This document shows positions 20,432 to 30,861 of a DNA stretch of 64,000 nucleotides, one piece after another (positions within the stretch are counted from its first letter, which is position 1; each line of letters opens with the position of its first letter). The position numbers were made by a program, and so were the translations under genes. The notes under the pieces were generated by a model. It did no database searches and had not been told where the DNA came from. It saw only the letters and a program-made list of their open reading frames with translations. Source of the stretch: Histomonas meleagridis (taxonomy: Eukaryota; Parabasalia; Tritrichomonadida; Dientamoebidae); NCBI GenBank assembly GCA_020186115.1, contig WSYJ01000081.1, positions 428,736 through 492,735 on the forward strand, read 5' to 3'.

Positions 20432-22861
20432 TTACTTTACTTGTTGCATAATGTAATCAGCAGCACTTAAGAAAGTTGTTACCTCGAATTTTTCCTTAGC
20501 CTCCAGTAATCTTACGGACTCTTCTGCGGACATCAAATAATTTTCGAGGTATTTACACAGCGATGCCAAATTTGGCAACTTTGTTCTCAAAAGTGCGTAC
20601 ACGAAAAGTGGCAAAAAGTCATCGCCGGGGCACCCCTCACCTGCCTCAAACAAGTAAATGTCATGCAACACGTCCATACTCATTCCTATTTGCTCTAAAC
20701 GTTCCAAGGGGGCCCCAGCCTGGGTACCCTTGTCCAATATATGTACCACTGAATCGAAACAAGAAGGCGTATTAAATAGTTGTGTTAATACACTTGAATA
20801 TTTTTCTTTCATGAAAGCCTTCATAATTTTATCATAAGCAGCAGTTACTTTTTTATCTTCTTTCACTAAATCCTTATTAACGTTTAAGAAATTAGCGAAA
20901 GTTAACATTTTTAATAATTCGGAATGGAATTGCCGAGTTAATTTCATATGATGTTGTTGATCAAGTCCTAATGACTGAGCGAATGCAATAATTTTTTGGT
21001 TCATTGGAATTAAGAAGTCATTCCATTGTTTCGGCTGACTTAAAAATGTTTTCTTATTTCGTTCTATTTCTTGTTTCACATCTTTATTCCGATGGAAGAA
21101 CAAATGTAATAAAGCTTGATGAATGATTGGTACTAATTGTGCATTCATTGATGCTGCGCCTTTCGATATTTTACTTAATTGTTCATAACATTCTTGTAAC
21201 TCGAAGTTTAATGCTAATTCTTCAGAACACTTTTGGATTCCTGCTGTTACCATATTTGATACACTATTTAAGATTTCTTTTTCTGGTTTCTTACATCGAA
21301 TAATTTTGTTTTCGATTGCTTGCGTCTTTGTTAACATTTCTGTTGATGAGTTTTGTAATGCTCTTTCTTTTTGATATTTAAGGAAATCTAATAAATTATT
21401 GGGAGCATTTGGATCTGGTCGTATGTCTTGTAAATAATTAATCAAGTGTGAAATAATTTTATAATATTCGTCTTTTTGTAATGGCTTAACTTTGACTTCC
21501 ATTATTGGTAATACTAATTCAACGACTTCTGTCTTGGACTTGACAATGACATCTGATGGAATTTCTGGTAACTTAAAACTATGATACCAAAAATCAATAA
21601 GTTCATCAGTCTCTAAATTAAGTTGTGATTGGAATGAACATAATGAAAGTAATTTATCTTTGTCTGATTGCTTGTATTCAATATGATCAATACTGTCGGA
21701 AATGATCTTAGAAATAAATAATACATCATTAGCAGAGGTAAGTAGTAAATTAGAACGAACATTAGTGACTTCTTGTAACTTCTTGGAATAAATGCCAGTC
21801 ACTTCACCGGAAAAGTGCGATAAACGGTCGATGATGCGCTTGACACCAAGTGTCTTGAAGCCTTCGCACTTATTAAGGACATCAGAGAACTTTTGAAGGA
21901 TGGTAGAGGGATTAATGGACCACCTAAAGAGACGGGTAAAGGTTGTGAGTGATAAAGTTGGTGTAGCTGCAGTTTCAGGAATTAACGCATATAATTTCGG
22001 ATTAAGAAGAGCAGGTTGAAGTAAGTAATCAAAAAACATAAACTCAATAAGGGTGTCTGCATCATTAAAAGTGGAAATTACTTTGAAGAAATATCTAATA
22101 ATTGTTGGCATATGTGATAAAGAGCTAAGGAGATCTTCAGTAAACTTTTTAACATATCCAACAAGGATTTGAATTTGTTCAGGTGAGTCAACAGGAGCTT
22201 TAGCAAGTTCTTCATCATTAATTAATGTCCAATAATCTGTGGATAAGGCTAATTGAAGATACTTTTGAACACCTGTCATATGCATAAACATACGGATGAT
22301 CTCCCTAATAAATGAATTACGAAATTCATAGGATGTAACAGATCCACAATATATAATTTGAAGCTTTAAAAGATCGCAAAGTGTATGAACATAAGCAACA
22401 GCTTCTTCCACACACCAGCAGTATCCAAATAATGATGGAAGTGTTGATGAAGCGAAAAATGATAATGGCTTATCACAAGGATTATAAGGTAATTTGCTGC
22501 TTGGGCGACTGAAATAATAGTTAACACATCTTAAAAATAGTGGTAAGTGACTATTAAAGGCTTTGAGGAAACTATTGATTTTTAAGGTGATTGATGAACT
22601 AAACGGTAAATTGGATGGGCTTTCATATACCTTATGATCTTCTCTTTTGTAAATCGATGAATGAAGGAATTGACTGACGTCAGACATTGAAAGCCTTGGA
22701 TACCACGTATCTAGAAAACAAAATGATCGAAGATCTGAAAGAAGTTTTCTAATGGTTGTATCAAGCATCTGACGTTGACGACTAACGTCGTCAGAGAGCA
22801 TGGATTGTAATTGCTTTTCTTGGATGATTTGCTGGTGGATGTAGTGGAACGAATTATCCAT
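20432..22861 (-). CDS. RasGAP-VPS9 domain protein (GAPVD1/Gapex-5-like Rab5 exchange factor)
   Basis: 809 residues. The C-terminal 150 form a VPS9 domain: the segment with EGCPGDDFLPLFVYALLRTK, then LPNLASLCKYLENY, is diagnostic of the Rab5-family guanine exchange domain. Residues about 110-330 resemble a RasGAP domain (FIREIIRMFMHMTG; FMFFDYLLQPALLNPKLYAL). This order matches GAPVD1/Gapex-5, which couples GTPase activation to Rab5 activation in endocytosis. The protein probably acts on early endosomes. The start ATG is at 22861. A small coiled-coil gene begins divergently at 23076, so the 214-bp gap probably carries both promoters. Confidence 0.88.
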   Translation of the reverse strand: MDNSFHYIHQQIIQEKQLQSMLSDDVSRQRQMLDTTIRKLLSDLRSFCFLDTWYPRLSMSDVSQFLHSSIYKREDHKVYESPSNLPFSSSITLKINSFLKAFNSHLPLFLRCVNYYFSRPSSKLPYNPCDKPLSFFASSTLPSLFGYCWCVEEAVAYVHTLCDLLKLQIIYCGSVTSYEFRNSFIREIIRMFMHMTGVQKYLQLALSTDYWTLINDEELAKAPVDSPEQIQILVGYVKKFTEDLLSSLSHMPTIIRYFFKVISTFNDADTLIEFMFFDYLLQPALLNPKLYALIPETAATPTLSLTTFTRLFRWSINPSTILQKFSDVLNKCEGFKTLGVKRIIDRLSHFSGEVTGIYSKKLQEVTNVRSNLLLTSANDVLFISKIISDSIDHIEYKQSDKDKLLSLCSFQSQLNLETDELIDFWYHSFKLPEIPSDVIVKSKTEVVELVLPIMEVKVKPLQKDEYYKIISHLINYLQDIRPDPNAPNNLLDFLKYQKERALQNSSTEMLTKTQAIENKIIRCKKPEKEILNSVSNMVTAGIQKCSEELALNFELQECYEQLSKISKGAASMNAQLVPIIHQALLHLFFHRNKDVKQEIERNKKTFLSQPKQWNDFLIPMNQKIIAFAQSLGLDQQHHMKLTRQFHSELLKMLTFANFLNVNKDLVKEDKKVTAAYDKIMKAFMKEKYSSVLTQLFNTPSCFDSVVHILDKGTQAGAPLERLEQIGMSMDVLHDIYLFEAGEGCPGDDFLPLFVYALLRTKLPNLASLCKYLENYLMSAEESVRLLEAKEKFEVTTFLSAADYIMQQVK

Positions 22862-23075
22862 TGCAACTTTTTACCCTTGTGAAAAGGGTAAAACAGCAAG
22901 TTGTGTTATGACGAAAAGCTTTTCAAAAATGAAAAACTTTCAATAGGAAATTCAAAAAATGAGTTGTCGTTTATCCTCAGAAATAATTTTCAGACGAGAC
23001 GATAGAGTTTTGAATGTGTACGTTCGGAATTCGTCACATTGTTTATGTCAGTTTTATTATTAAACGTTCCTTAAT

Positions 23076-23339
23076 ATGGAAGATCTCAACAGACAAATAG
23101 ATATTTTAGATTCAAGAATTCAAGACACAGCTAAATTTGCTGCCGTTAGAGAAGGAAAACTTAATGAAGAAATTTCAAGTCTTAAAACACAGATAGAAAT
23201 GCTAAAAACATATCAAAAGAATCTTGATAAATGTATTCAAAAGATTGCACTCGTGCACTCTCAACTTACAGCATTGCCTAACTATAAACTATCAAGATCT
23301 GATGTAGATGAAGTAATTCGTTTAGTTTCAAATTTATAA
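23076..23339 (+). CDS. Small coiled-coil protein, 87 aa
   Basis: Starts at ATG 23076 (MEDLNRQIDILDSRI) and is one long amphipathic helix to about residue 65, followed by a short helix (SRSDVDEVIRLVSNL). It has the size and shape of a subunit of a small coiled-coil complex (BLOC/kinetochore/prefoldin-like), but nothing assigns it. It is divergent from the RasGAP-VPS9 gene. The ATG is preceded closely by TAAACGTTCC. Confidence 0.7.
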   Translation: MEDLNRQIDILDSRIQDTAKFAAVREGKLNEEISSLKTQIEMLKTYQKNLDKCIQKIALVHSQLTALPNYKLSRSDVDEVIRLVSNL

Positions 23340-23604
23340 GCATTCATCGGTTACATTTTTATAACGTAAAGTTTTATGAACGTCATGGCACATATTTTGT
23401 ATAATGTGGGAAACAGTAATTTTTAAGCATCATTGTATTTAGCAAAGATTTCTAAAAACCAGACATGTCTTTCACTTTTTCACAGGAAGAAAACGTTTTG
23501 ACGTGTGTCCAACGGTTGAGTTTTATGCTGGGTCACATCACCTGGCATATCAGTGTAATGTCAAAATTGTCCTTAAATTTGAATTAAAAAGTGCTATCAT
23601 CAAA

Positions 23605-23614
23605 TCACTTCACA
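23605..23614 (+). promoter_or_regulatory. Two overlapping Inr-like sites before the actin start
   Basis: TCACT at 23605 and TCACA at 23610 both match the trichomonad initiator TCAYW and lie about 10-20 bp before the ATG at 23624, the expected distance for the very short 5' leaders of trichomonads. An AACGG word at 23511 lies further upstream. Confidence 0.5.
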
Positions 23615-23623
23615 TTTATTCTG

Positions 23624-24690
23624 ATGGCTGAAGACGAAGTCCAAACATTAGTTATCGATAATGGTTCCGGTATGTGCAAGGCTGGTTTCGCTGGTGATGA
23701 AGCACCACGCTCAGTTTTCCCATCCATTGTTGGTCGTCCAAAGTATGTCCAAACAATCGCAGGTGGTCAAAACAAGGATACATATGTTGGTGATGAAGCA
23801 TGTGCTAAGGCAGGTATCCTTATCCTTAAGTACCCAATTGAACACGGTATCGTTACCAACTGGGACGATATGGAAAAGATCTGGCACCACACCTTCTACA
23901 ACGAATTACGTGTTGACCCAGCTGAACACCCAGTTCTTCTTACAGAAGCCCCAATGAACCCAAAGGCTAACCGTGAAAAGATGATCCAACTTCAATTCGA
24001 AACATTCAACGTTCCAGCATTCTATGTTGGTATCCAAGCCGTTCTTTCCCTTTACTCATCAGGTCGTACAACCGGTATCGTTTTCGATGCAGGTCAACCT
24101 CGCCGGTCGTGATCTCACAGCCTACCTCCAAAAGATCCTCAACGAACGTGGTTACACCTTCACAACATCCGCTGAAAAGGAAATTGTTCGTGATATCAAG
24201 GAGAAGCACGCATATGTTGCTCTTGATTTCGACGAAGAAATGAACAAGGCCGCCACAACATCCGAATGCGACATCTCATACACACTTCCAGATGGCAACG
24301 TCATCACCATCGCCAACGAGCGCTTCAGGTGCCCAGAACTTCTTTTCAAGCCACACTTCAATGGCTTCGAATTCGAAGGTATTGACCAAACCCTCTTCAA
24401 CTCCATCATGGCATGCGATATCGATGTCCGTAAGGGATCTCTACGCTAACATTGTTCTCTCTGGTGGTACCACAATGTTCGAAGGTCTCCCAGAACGTAT
24501 GGAGAAGGAAATGGTCCGCCTCGCACCACCAACAATGAAGATCAAAGTCGTCGCCCCACCAGAACGTAAGTACGCAGTTTGGATCGGTGGCTCCATCCTT
24601 GCCTCCCTTGCCACATTCCCACAAATGGTTATCACACGTGACGAATACAACGAAGCTGGTCCAGGAATTGTCCACCGCAAGTGCTTCTAA
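23624..24690 (+). pseudogene. Actin gene with an internal deletion and a one-base insertion
   Basis: Begins [20 protein letters not shown] and ends [10 protein letters not shown], so both actin termini are present. Nucleotide-binding motifs ([15 protein letters not shown]) are readable. Two lesions break it. At about 24092 the sequence jumps from FDAG to NLAGRDL, losing about 20 codons (the region around the second phosphate-binding loop and the D-loop-facing segment) and shifting frame. At about 24437 an extra G (AAGGGATCTC) shifts frame before [11 protein letters not shown]. Codon use is strongly biased to C-ending codons, unlike the neighbours, so it derives from a highly expressed actin. 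Actins are multicopy in trichomonads, so mis-assembly of copies is also possible. Confidence 0.9.
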
Positions 24691-25295
24691 ACATGCATTG
24701 ATATGCTTTATTTGTTTTTTTTAACTTTCAACACCGAGTTTCATCACCAATTTATCCTTTAGTTTTCATTTAATTTCTTGTTCGATACATCGAAATGTTT
24801 AATTGACGAATACTAATTTAATCATATTTGGAATAATGCCCACCATGGGCTGGTGCAAGAATAAAAGAAATCGCATCACTCAATCCTTCAAAAAAGTAGA
24901 CTGAAAAAAAATACTCTTGGAAAAAATGAGGTTTTAAATTTTTCTTCAATTGAGCTATTTCCCAATTTTTAGAACCTAGAAAGGTGTTACCAAGACTGTT
25001 AGACGCAACAAAAGCAAAATCTGTAACAAATTTGATAACTTAATCGGTTCTTTTCTATTTAACGTACATAAGCAACCGTTTATTTACATTCTTTTAGGAT
25101 TCAAATCGCTCAAGTTTTTGAATATATACGATTTTTAGTAAATTTGACTCAATCGTTGAAATCATATAAAAAGCAGTTTAAATTGTCAGACATGGTATAA
25201 TACATTCAATTTTTATTTTTCAGAACTCGTAAATTTTTTGACTAAGTTTGTCTGAAGTAAATCACAAGTTAAAAAACGGATTCGTCAGAAAGCTT
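24691..25295. other. Intergenic, promoter side of the 25296 gene
   Basis: AT-rich with no coding remnant recognised. It contains GCAACCGTTTATT at about 25074, one of a set of similar elements upstream of genes in this window, and a GC-rich palindrome-like GCCCACCATGGGC at 24838. Confidence 0.4.
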
Positions 25296-26699
25296 ATGTC
25301 CAGTTCTTGCGCCTCAGAAGAAAGCAACGACAAACTTATCGATGACTGCAGAGTACTGTTAGGCTCTCAAGACTGGAATTCATTTGCTTCTCTATATAAA
25401 AAAATTTCCAAAATTGAATTTATTGAAAGTAACCCAAAATTTATGATGTTGAAAACAGATGCAACCAATGCCCTTATTGAAAAGCTGGAGTCTATTACAG
25501 AATATGAGCAGTATCAAGTTTTTCTTAGATTCTTAGATATTGTTGTAAATGATAAGAAGATGCTTTGGGAAGTAATGCACACACAAATGAAACCGATTTT
25601 AAAAGTAACAGTACATCAAGCACAACTTATTGCTGCCACATATTTCAAGCCGAGCATGTTATTTGAATTTGGAATAAGTTCTTTTCTTCATTCAAGTACT
25701 TGTGATTTCGCTAGCATTACAAACGAAGAAGCACTTGTTGATGTTTTTTATGGAATTATCGGTTTTATCAATGGTTGTGATCTTGACAAAAAATATGAAA
25801 CCTCGAACAAAGAATATCTTGATTTCACGCTCAAACTCTTACAAATTTTTATTCACTTCGAGGACTTTGATTCTTACCGCTTTGTTTGGGTCATAGAGGC
25901 CATCAAAGACAACTTCCGCATTGCAACATCAACTTTCCGAACGATGTGTGAAAAAGTTCTCGAAGAGTATTCAAAAAGTGAAGATAAGCGACCGTTAAAC
26001 AAGCTACACAAGTTATGTGTAATATCAACTTCACCTTTTCTCTGTAATTTCCCGATTGTTAAAGAAACAATTGAGAATGAGTTTAAGCTTCAAATTATAG
26101 CGCAACGAAAATTTTCGCGCAAATATGTTTTCAGTTGTTTTTCAACAATCGATTGGAGCACTCGATCTACTGTCTCCACGACAATACCGTATAAGTCTTG
26201 GAGACTTTTCCTTGAAAACCTAAACGCTACGATTCAAGAAAAGCCGGAACTACCAATTTTAATTCTTGCAGATTTCATCAATGATTCGCTAACAGCTTTT
26301 AATGGGATATATGGAGTTGCACAGCCAACACGAGAAAGGTCAGTGATCTTAAGGATGGACATCTTTGCGATTGTCGATTCAATTGTTCAGTTCTATCCGA
26401 TGGAAATGGACGAAACGATCTTGAACAAGATTTGGTACTTGTTATACATCGCGGCAATAAGCGGCGCGACAGTGAACGAGCTCGAAGAAATCGAATACTC
26501 AGAGGCGCCAGAGCCAAGTGACCCATTGCTTGGTTTGGAAAGGAATGCGACGGGATTTATCGACTACAGAAAGGCGCTTGGAAGGCTCGGACAGAAGTTT
26601 AAGGACGAGAAGGAATCGTTGGAACTGATGATTAAGTTCATTCGCCAAAACTACAAATTCGTACAAAGAAATACAGCGCCACCACCGCATGAGGTGTGA
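25296..26699 (+). CDS. Helical protein of unknown function
   Basis: 467 residues from the ATG at 25296. The open frame extends upstream to 25248 without an ATG. The protein is rich in paired helices (YQVFLRFLDIVVNDKKML; FIHFEDFDSYRFVWVIEAI) and looks like an ARM/HEAT or MIF4G-type solenoid. Codon use becomes GC-richer in the last 300 bp. No catalytic motif, signal or membrane segment is seen and I do not recognise the family. Confidence 0.75.
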   Translation: MSSSCASEESNDKLIDDCRVLLGSQDWNSFASLYKKISKIEFIESNPKFMMLKTDATNALIEKLESITEYEQYQVFLRFLDIVVNDKKMLWEVMHTQMKPILKVTVHQAQLIAATYFKPSMLFEFGISSFLHSSTCDFASITNEEALVDVFYGIIGFINGCDLDKKYETSNKEYLDFTLKLLQIFIHFEDFDSYRFVWVIEAIKDNFRIATSTFRTMCEKVLEEYSKSEDKRPLNKLHKLCVISTSPFLCNFPIVKETIENEFKLQIIAQRKFSRKYVFSCFSTIDWSTRSTVSTTIPYKSWRLFLENLNATIQEKPELPILILADFINDSLTAFNGIYGVAQPTRERSVILRMDIFAIVDSIVQFYPMEMDETILNKIWYLLYIAAISGATVNELEEIEYSEAPEPSDPLLGLERNATGFIDYRKALGRLGQKFKDEKESLELMIKFIRQNYKFVQRNTAPPPHEV

Positions 26700-27345
26700 T
26701 GTTAACTGGTTTCTACTTTGTTTTCACCGGTTTAATCAGATTAGTTATATCTGTTGTATATTAAAATTTATCCTTTTGTACACTATAATTATAATTTGCT
26801 TTCGAGTTGCTCAAAATTTATTTCTTAAATATACTTTTGATCTGCATTTGGAAATTTGCTTCTACATTTTATAAGTTTTCGGTTACTCGATTGTGAGCTT
26901 TACTCATACGATATTCTTTAATGTTGAGTATGTTATTGACCATTTCAGATACATACTGTATAAAAATGGAATTAATAATATTTTATATTTTGAATAATTA
27001 TTGAATGCAACAAGTTATATGAAAATATTATAATATTATAATTATAGAATTATACAAATTTATTAATAAAAAATATCTTTCATATAAAATTTCATGAAAT
27101 AATTATCATTGTCTTCGTCTTGCTTCATCTTTAAATTCTTAAGAAAACAACTTTAAGTACTGTTGCACTTAGGGGATACTTGTTATTACTAGAATTAATT
27201 CTCAAAAAAATTGGTGTCGAATGTTTTTACGATTGTTCTAATTTAAAATCTATTTTTTCACCCTTAAAATTAAGATAATAAACGAAATTTCAAATCTCAT
27301 ACAAAAATTAAAAATACACATTATAAAAAGGAATTGATGATCATT
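26700..27345. other. Intergenic with a BspA-like repeat remnant
   Basis: Very AT-rich. At about 27204-27277 the plus strand reads KKIGVECFYDCSNLKSIF, a clear single BspA/LRR_5 unit without an ORF around it, so a BspA-like gene has decayed here. Nothing else is recognised. Confidence 0.5.
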
Positions 27346-30300
27346 TTATTCGTTTGGCTCATATTTCAGTGTATTTGTTTCAAATTCACTGATTTCATCA
27401 CTTTTCAAGATTAATTTGGGATCCTTGAGTATATATCTGCACCCGTATTTAATTGATGTAACGCATCGAGGTCCATGTTTATCAAATTGATAATCAGATG
27501 CATAAATTGGTAAAAATTGAACAGATTTTCTATTGATTCCATTATAATAGTTATTCACACGCCACATTTCCTTCTTATAAAATAATTTATTTACGCCCCA
27601 ATGAAAATAATTCTCTGATAATATAAAAGCATTTAACATTTGTACATTTTTCGGTAAGACTGTTAAACTCTCACCTTCTTTAAAGGACGTGATAAAAATT
27701 GTGTTTTCTCCTTGTGTAGATTCGATCTTGTGAAGTTCTTCTTCATTAATACCTTTAGCATAGATGAAACTTATTTGTGAAGGAAGTGTAGTTGTTCGTT
27801 TTTTGGCGTAGCGTTCAAATCTTGTTATCACTTTTGATAAATCAACATTTTCATGAAGTATCATATATTTATCATCTTTTGCATCAAGTTTTATTCCAGT
27901 TAAAGATTGAAAAAGAAGTGTTGAATCATGATTCGGTTGATCATAAAATATATATAAAGGCTGATCACTTTTAACTAATCTTTTTGTAAATCTATTCATA
28001 TCAATTACACTAAATTTTCTTTCTCTAATGTTTCTTTCCCAAATATAAGGATAAAAGGTTGTTGTTAAATCATTTTCAAGTTTTTTATATACTGAATTAA
28101 TGTAATTATCTTCCATTATCAATCCTAAAAAAGCACTACCGAATACAATTCTTGCAAGATTCCCAATAACTGGAATAAATCCAACTGCTCTTTCTATTAC
28201 TTTGTATGCTGTAATATGCCATCTTTTATTGGTTAAAAACTTTTGATGTGACATTGTGTTTTGCCATTCTGCTTTGTTTGCATTAAAATATGAACACATA
28301 TCACTTTTAATTTCCCATACATATTGGTTAAAGTCAAAGAATGGTATTTCATCATTCCCTAAAATGTATGGTAATATAATATCTACATAAAGACTAATTA
28401 ATATTTCTAATTTCTTTACGATATCTTCTGGATTTTCAGATTCAAAATTTGATCTCATTTTTTTTATAATAATTGTATTAAGAAGCATACAACACGCACA
28501 ACAATGCCTAAGCGATGAGTCAAGTGTATTTGGTATTTTTTTGTTTTCAAATTTCAAAACAAGATTCATAAAGTTCATAAAGTATGGATCAAATAATGGA
28601 TAAGAACTATATGTCAGTGCTTGTATGTATTGGGAGGGGTAAAGTTTTACTTTAGGTATGGAACTCAAAATATAATATAAGCTTTGGTACACTGTATTAA
28701 CATAACCAGGATAATTATATGCAGCATTTCCGAGTGGCAATGGCATTAATGAATCTGGCCTATAAAGGTTTTTTGCAATATTATGCTCATGCCACCATAA
28801 TTTTGTAAATTCTGAAATATTTTCTTTATATTCTTCAGGATCCTTTAAATGCAAAACATTCTCTAGGTCTCGATAATTTTTCACAAGAAAATAAACTTTT
28901 GATAATGAAAAAGATGAAGAAAGTTGAGCACGACGAATTGTTGTTAATATTGTTTTCATATCATCAACTTTATCATTGAAATTAGATACAGTTAGACATA
29001 TTGTTGTTATTGATGTAAATACTGCATTAACTTTATCCAATACTGGTTTAAGATTTAATTCATAATCTTCATCGCCAATACTCTGCGAATCAATGAAAAA
29101 CATCGCCGTATCCTTATTAACATCAAGTGAATTACATTTCTCTTTAAGTTGGCAATAATCATCATCAAGCCTATTAATTAAATCAGAAACAATATATGGA
29201 CCATCAATTAAAAATCCTTGTGTTTGACTTTTTATACCTTTTCCTGCATAAAATGCTGCGTTTCCTGTAAGTGTCCGAAGAAATGTAGATTTTCCTGATT
29301 GATATGGTCCAAAGAGCATCACCAAAACAATTGGTCTATCTCCTGCTCTTTTTAAAACAGACTCAAATACATCTAATAATATTGGATAAGTTCCTTTTTC
29401 ATTCCATGGGTGTGGTTTGCCAGGAAGTTCAATTAAAGGTGTTGGAATAATAAAATTATTTAATGGACAGAATACTGAATCCAATAATTGATTTTTATAT
29501 GTGTCAAGAACTGATCTATTAACTTTTAAATCATCAAGGCCATTATTTATCTCCCTAAATATATCCTTTGATTTTGGCCTTTTACTTGGATCCTTTATAT
29601 TGCATTTAATAAATATTTTTTTGTATAAATCCGGAATTCCAGAAGCAATTTGAGGGGGATTACCATCCGCGATGTTCTCATTAATTTGTTGAATACTCAA
29701 ACCTTTATAAGGAGGAGATCCAGAAAAAATTTCATTTACAAGAAGCCCAAATGAATATACATCAGTTTTTGGTGAATATTGTCCTCCTGATAAAACTTCA
29801 GGTGCAATATATGGAAGTGTAGACATTAGTTCTCCTTTAGGATTTTTATGTGAATCACCAAAACCTGCAATAATTGGATGAAAGTAATCATCAATGAGAA
29901 TATTATCGACTTTAAGATCATGATGTATTATACCTTTCTCATGAAGATAGTTTAAGCCAGTAGCAATTCCAAATATAATCAGAGATTTTGTAAGTAAATT
30001 CCATTCTGAAGGAGGTGAATTAATGATGTCACGTAAAGTACCATTAATATAAAACGGGGTAATAAGAACTGCCTTTTTGTAATCAGGATTGAGATAAAAT
30101 CCAACTAATCATTGGACTGCTGGATGCGATAATTTACATAACGTCTTGAATTCATTAACAAGTGATTATTATGAATCTTCTGTTAAGGCTCTTTTCATTG
30201 CAATCATTTGACCTGTGTATTTGATGATTCCTTTATCAATACAAAATTCTCCTTCATGTATATTTTTTTCTAAAATTTCGAACAAGTCAAGAGAATCAAT

Positions 30301-30348
30301 GACACGACGCTGTTCTTCTTTAGTAAATTCTTGTTCTGAAACAAGCAT
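27346..30348 (-). pseudogene. Degenerate protein kinase fused to a GB1/RHD3-like GTPase domain
   Basis: One continuous frame of 1001 codons from ATG 30348 has three in-frame stops in the kinase N-lobe (TAA TAA at 30166-30171, TGA at 30109-30111). After them the frame is open for 826 codons from the ATG at 29826. The kinase part has a VAIK-like AMK (K52), but the catalytic loop is HHDLKVDN (Arg of HRD lost) and the DFG site reads GFG, so even without stops it would be a pseudokinase. It keeps an APE motif and subdomains IX-XI. After the kinase comes a P-loop, GPYQSGKS (about 347-354), followed by KSQTQG and FFIDSQSIGD, which match the GBP/atlastin-type GTPase order. A hydrophobic segment (GFIPVIGNLARIVFGSAFLG) lies in the middle of the rest. 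The shorter ORF from 29826 may still be expressed. Confidence 0.75.
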
Positions 30349-30861
30349 TCGTTGTTAATGTGAAGTGAGATCCAAACCCCGAAAAATTCTATCAAAATGT
30401 TCTGAAAAAATGCCAGTTTACAATGCATTATCGTGCTAATCAAATTGTATACTTTATCGAAATCTGATAAAAAAAATTGCCAACCGTTTATTTTGTCTAT
30501 GTTATCATGATAAAAAAGTGACAATCTGCATTCAAAATTCTAATATCATTATGAACGATAGTATTCAAAATTTTATAATAAAAATAAAAATATCTCGTGA
30601 AAATCGATATATATATATTTATGCTATATCAATTCTGATCGCAACCATAATTAAAGGAGGTTATTTCTATCTAATTCAAATGTTCACAAACTATATAAAA
30701 ATTTATGATTTATCTAAAATTTTGTTGGCTGTCTACATGTTTTTCATTACAGGTCTATATAAAAAATTCATTTTTTGTTGAATTAGTGATTAATATAACA
30801 AATTCACTTCGAAATAATTCAAATTTGTGTTTTATTTAGTGAATACAATGTAATATATATT
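30349..30861. other. Intergenic, promoter side of the kinase-GTPase gene
   Basis: Contains CCAACCGTTTATT at about 30482, matching elements upstream of other genes. A plus-strand ORF at 30518-30781 with a hydrophobic stretch exists but has poor coding character. Confidence 0.35.

Noticed and set aside
20563-20775. 70-codon plus-strand ORF
   Set aside because: Shadow of the VPS9 domain coding region.
30518-30781. 87-codon ORF with a hydrophobic stretch
   Set aside because: Ile/Tyr/Lys-rich composition is what AT-rich DNA gives by chance. There is no supporting context.
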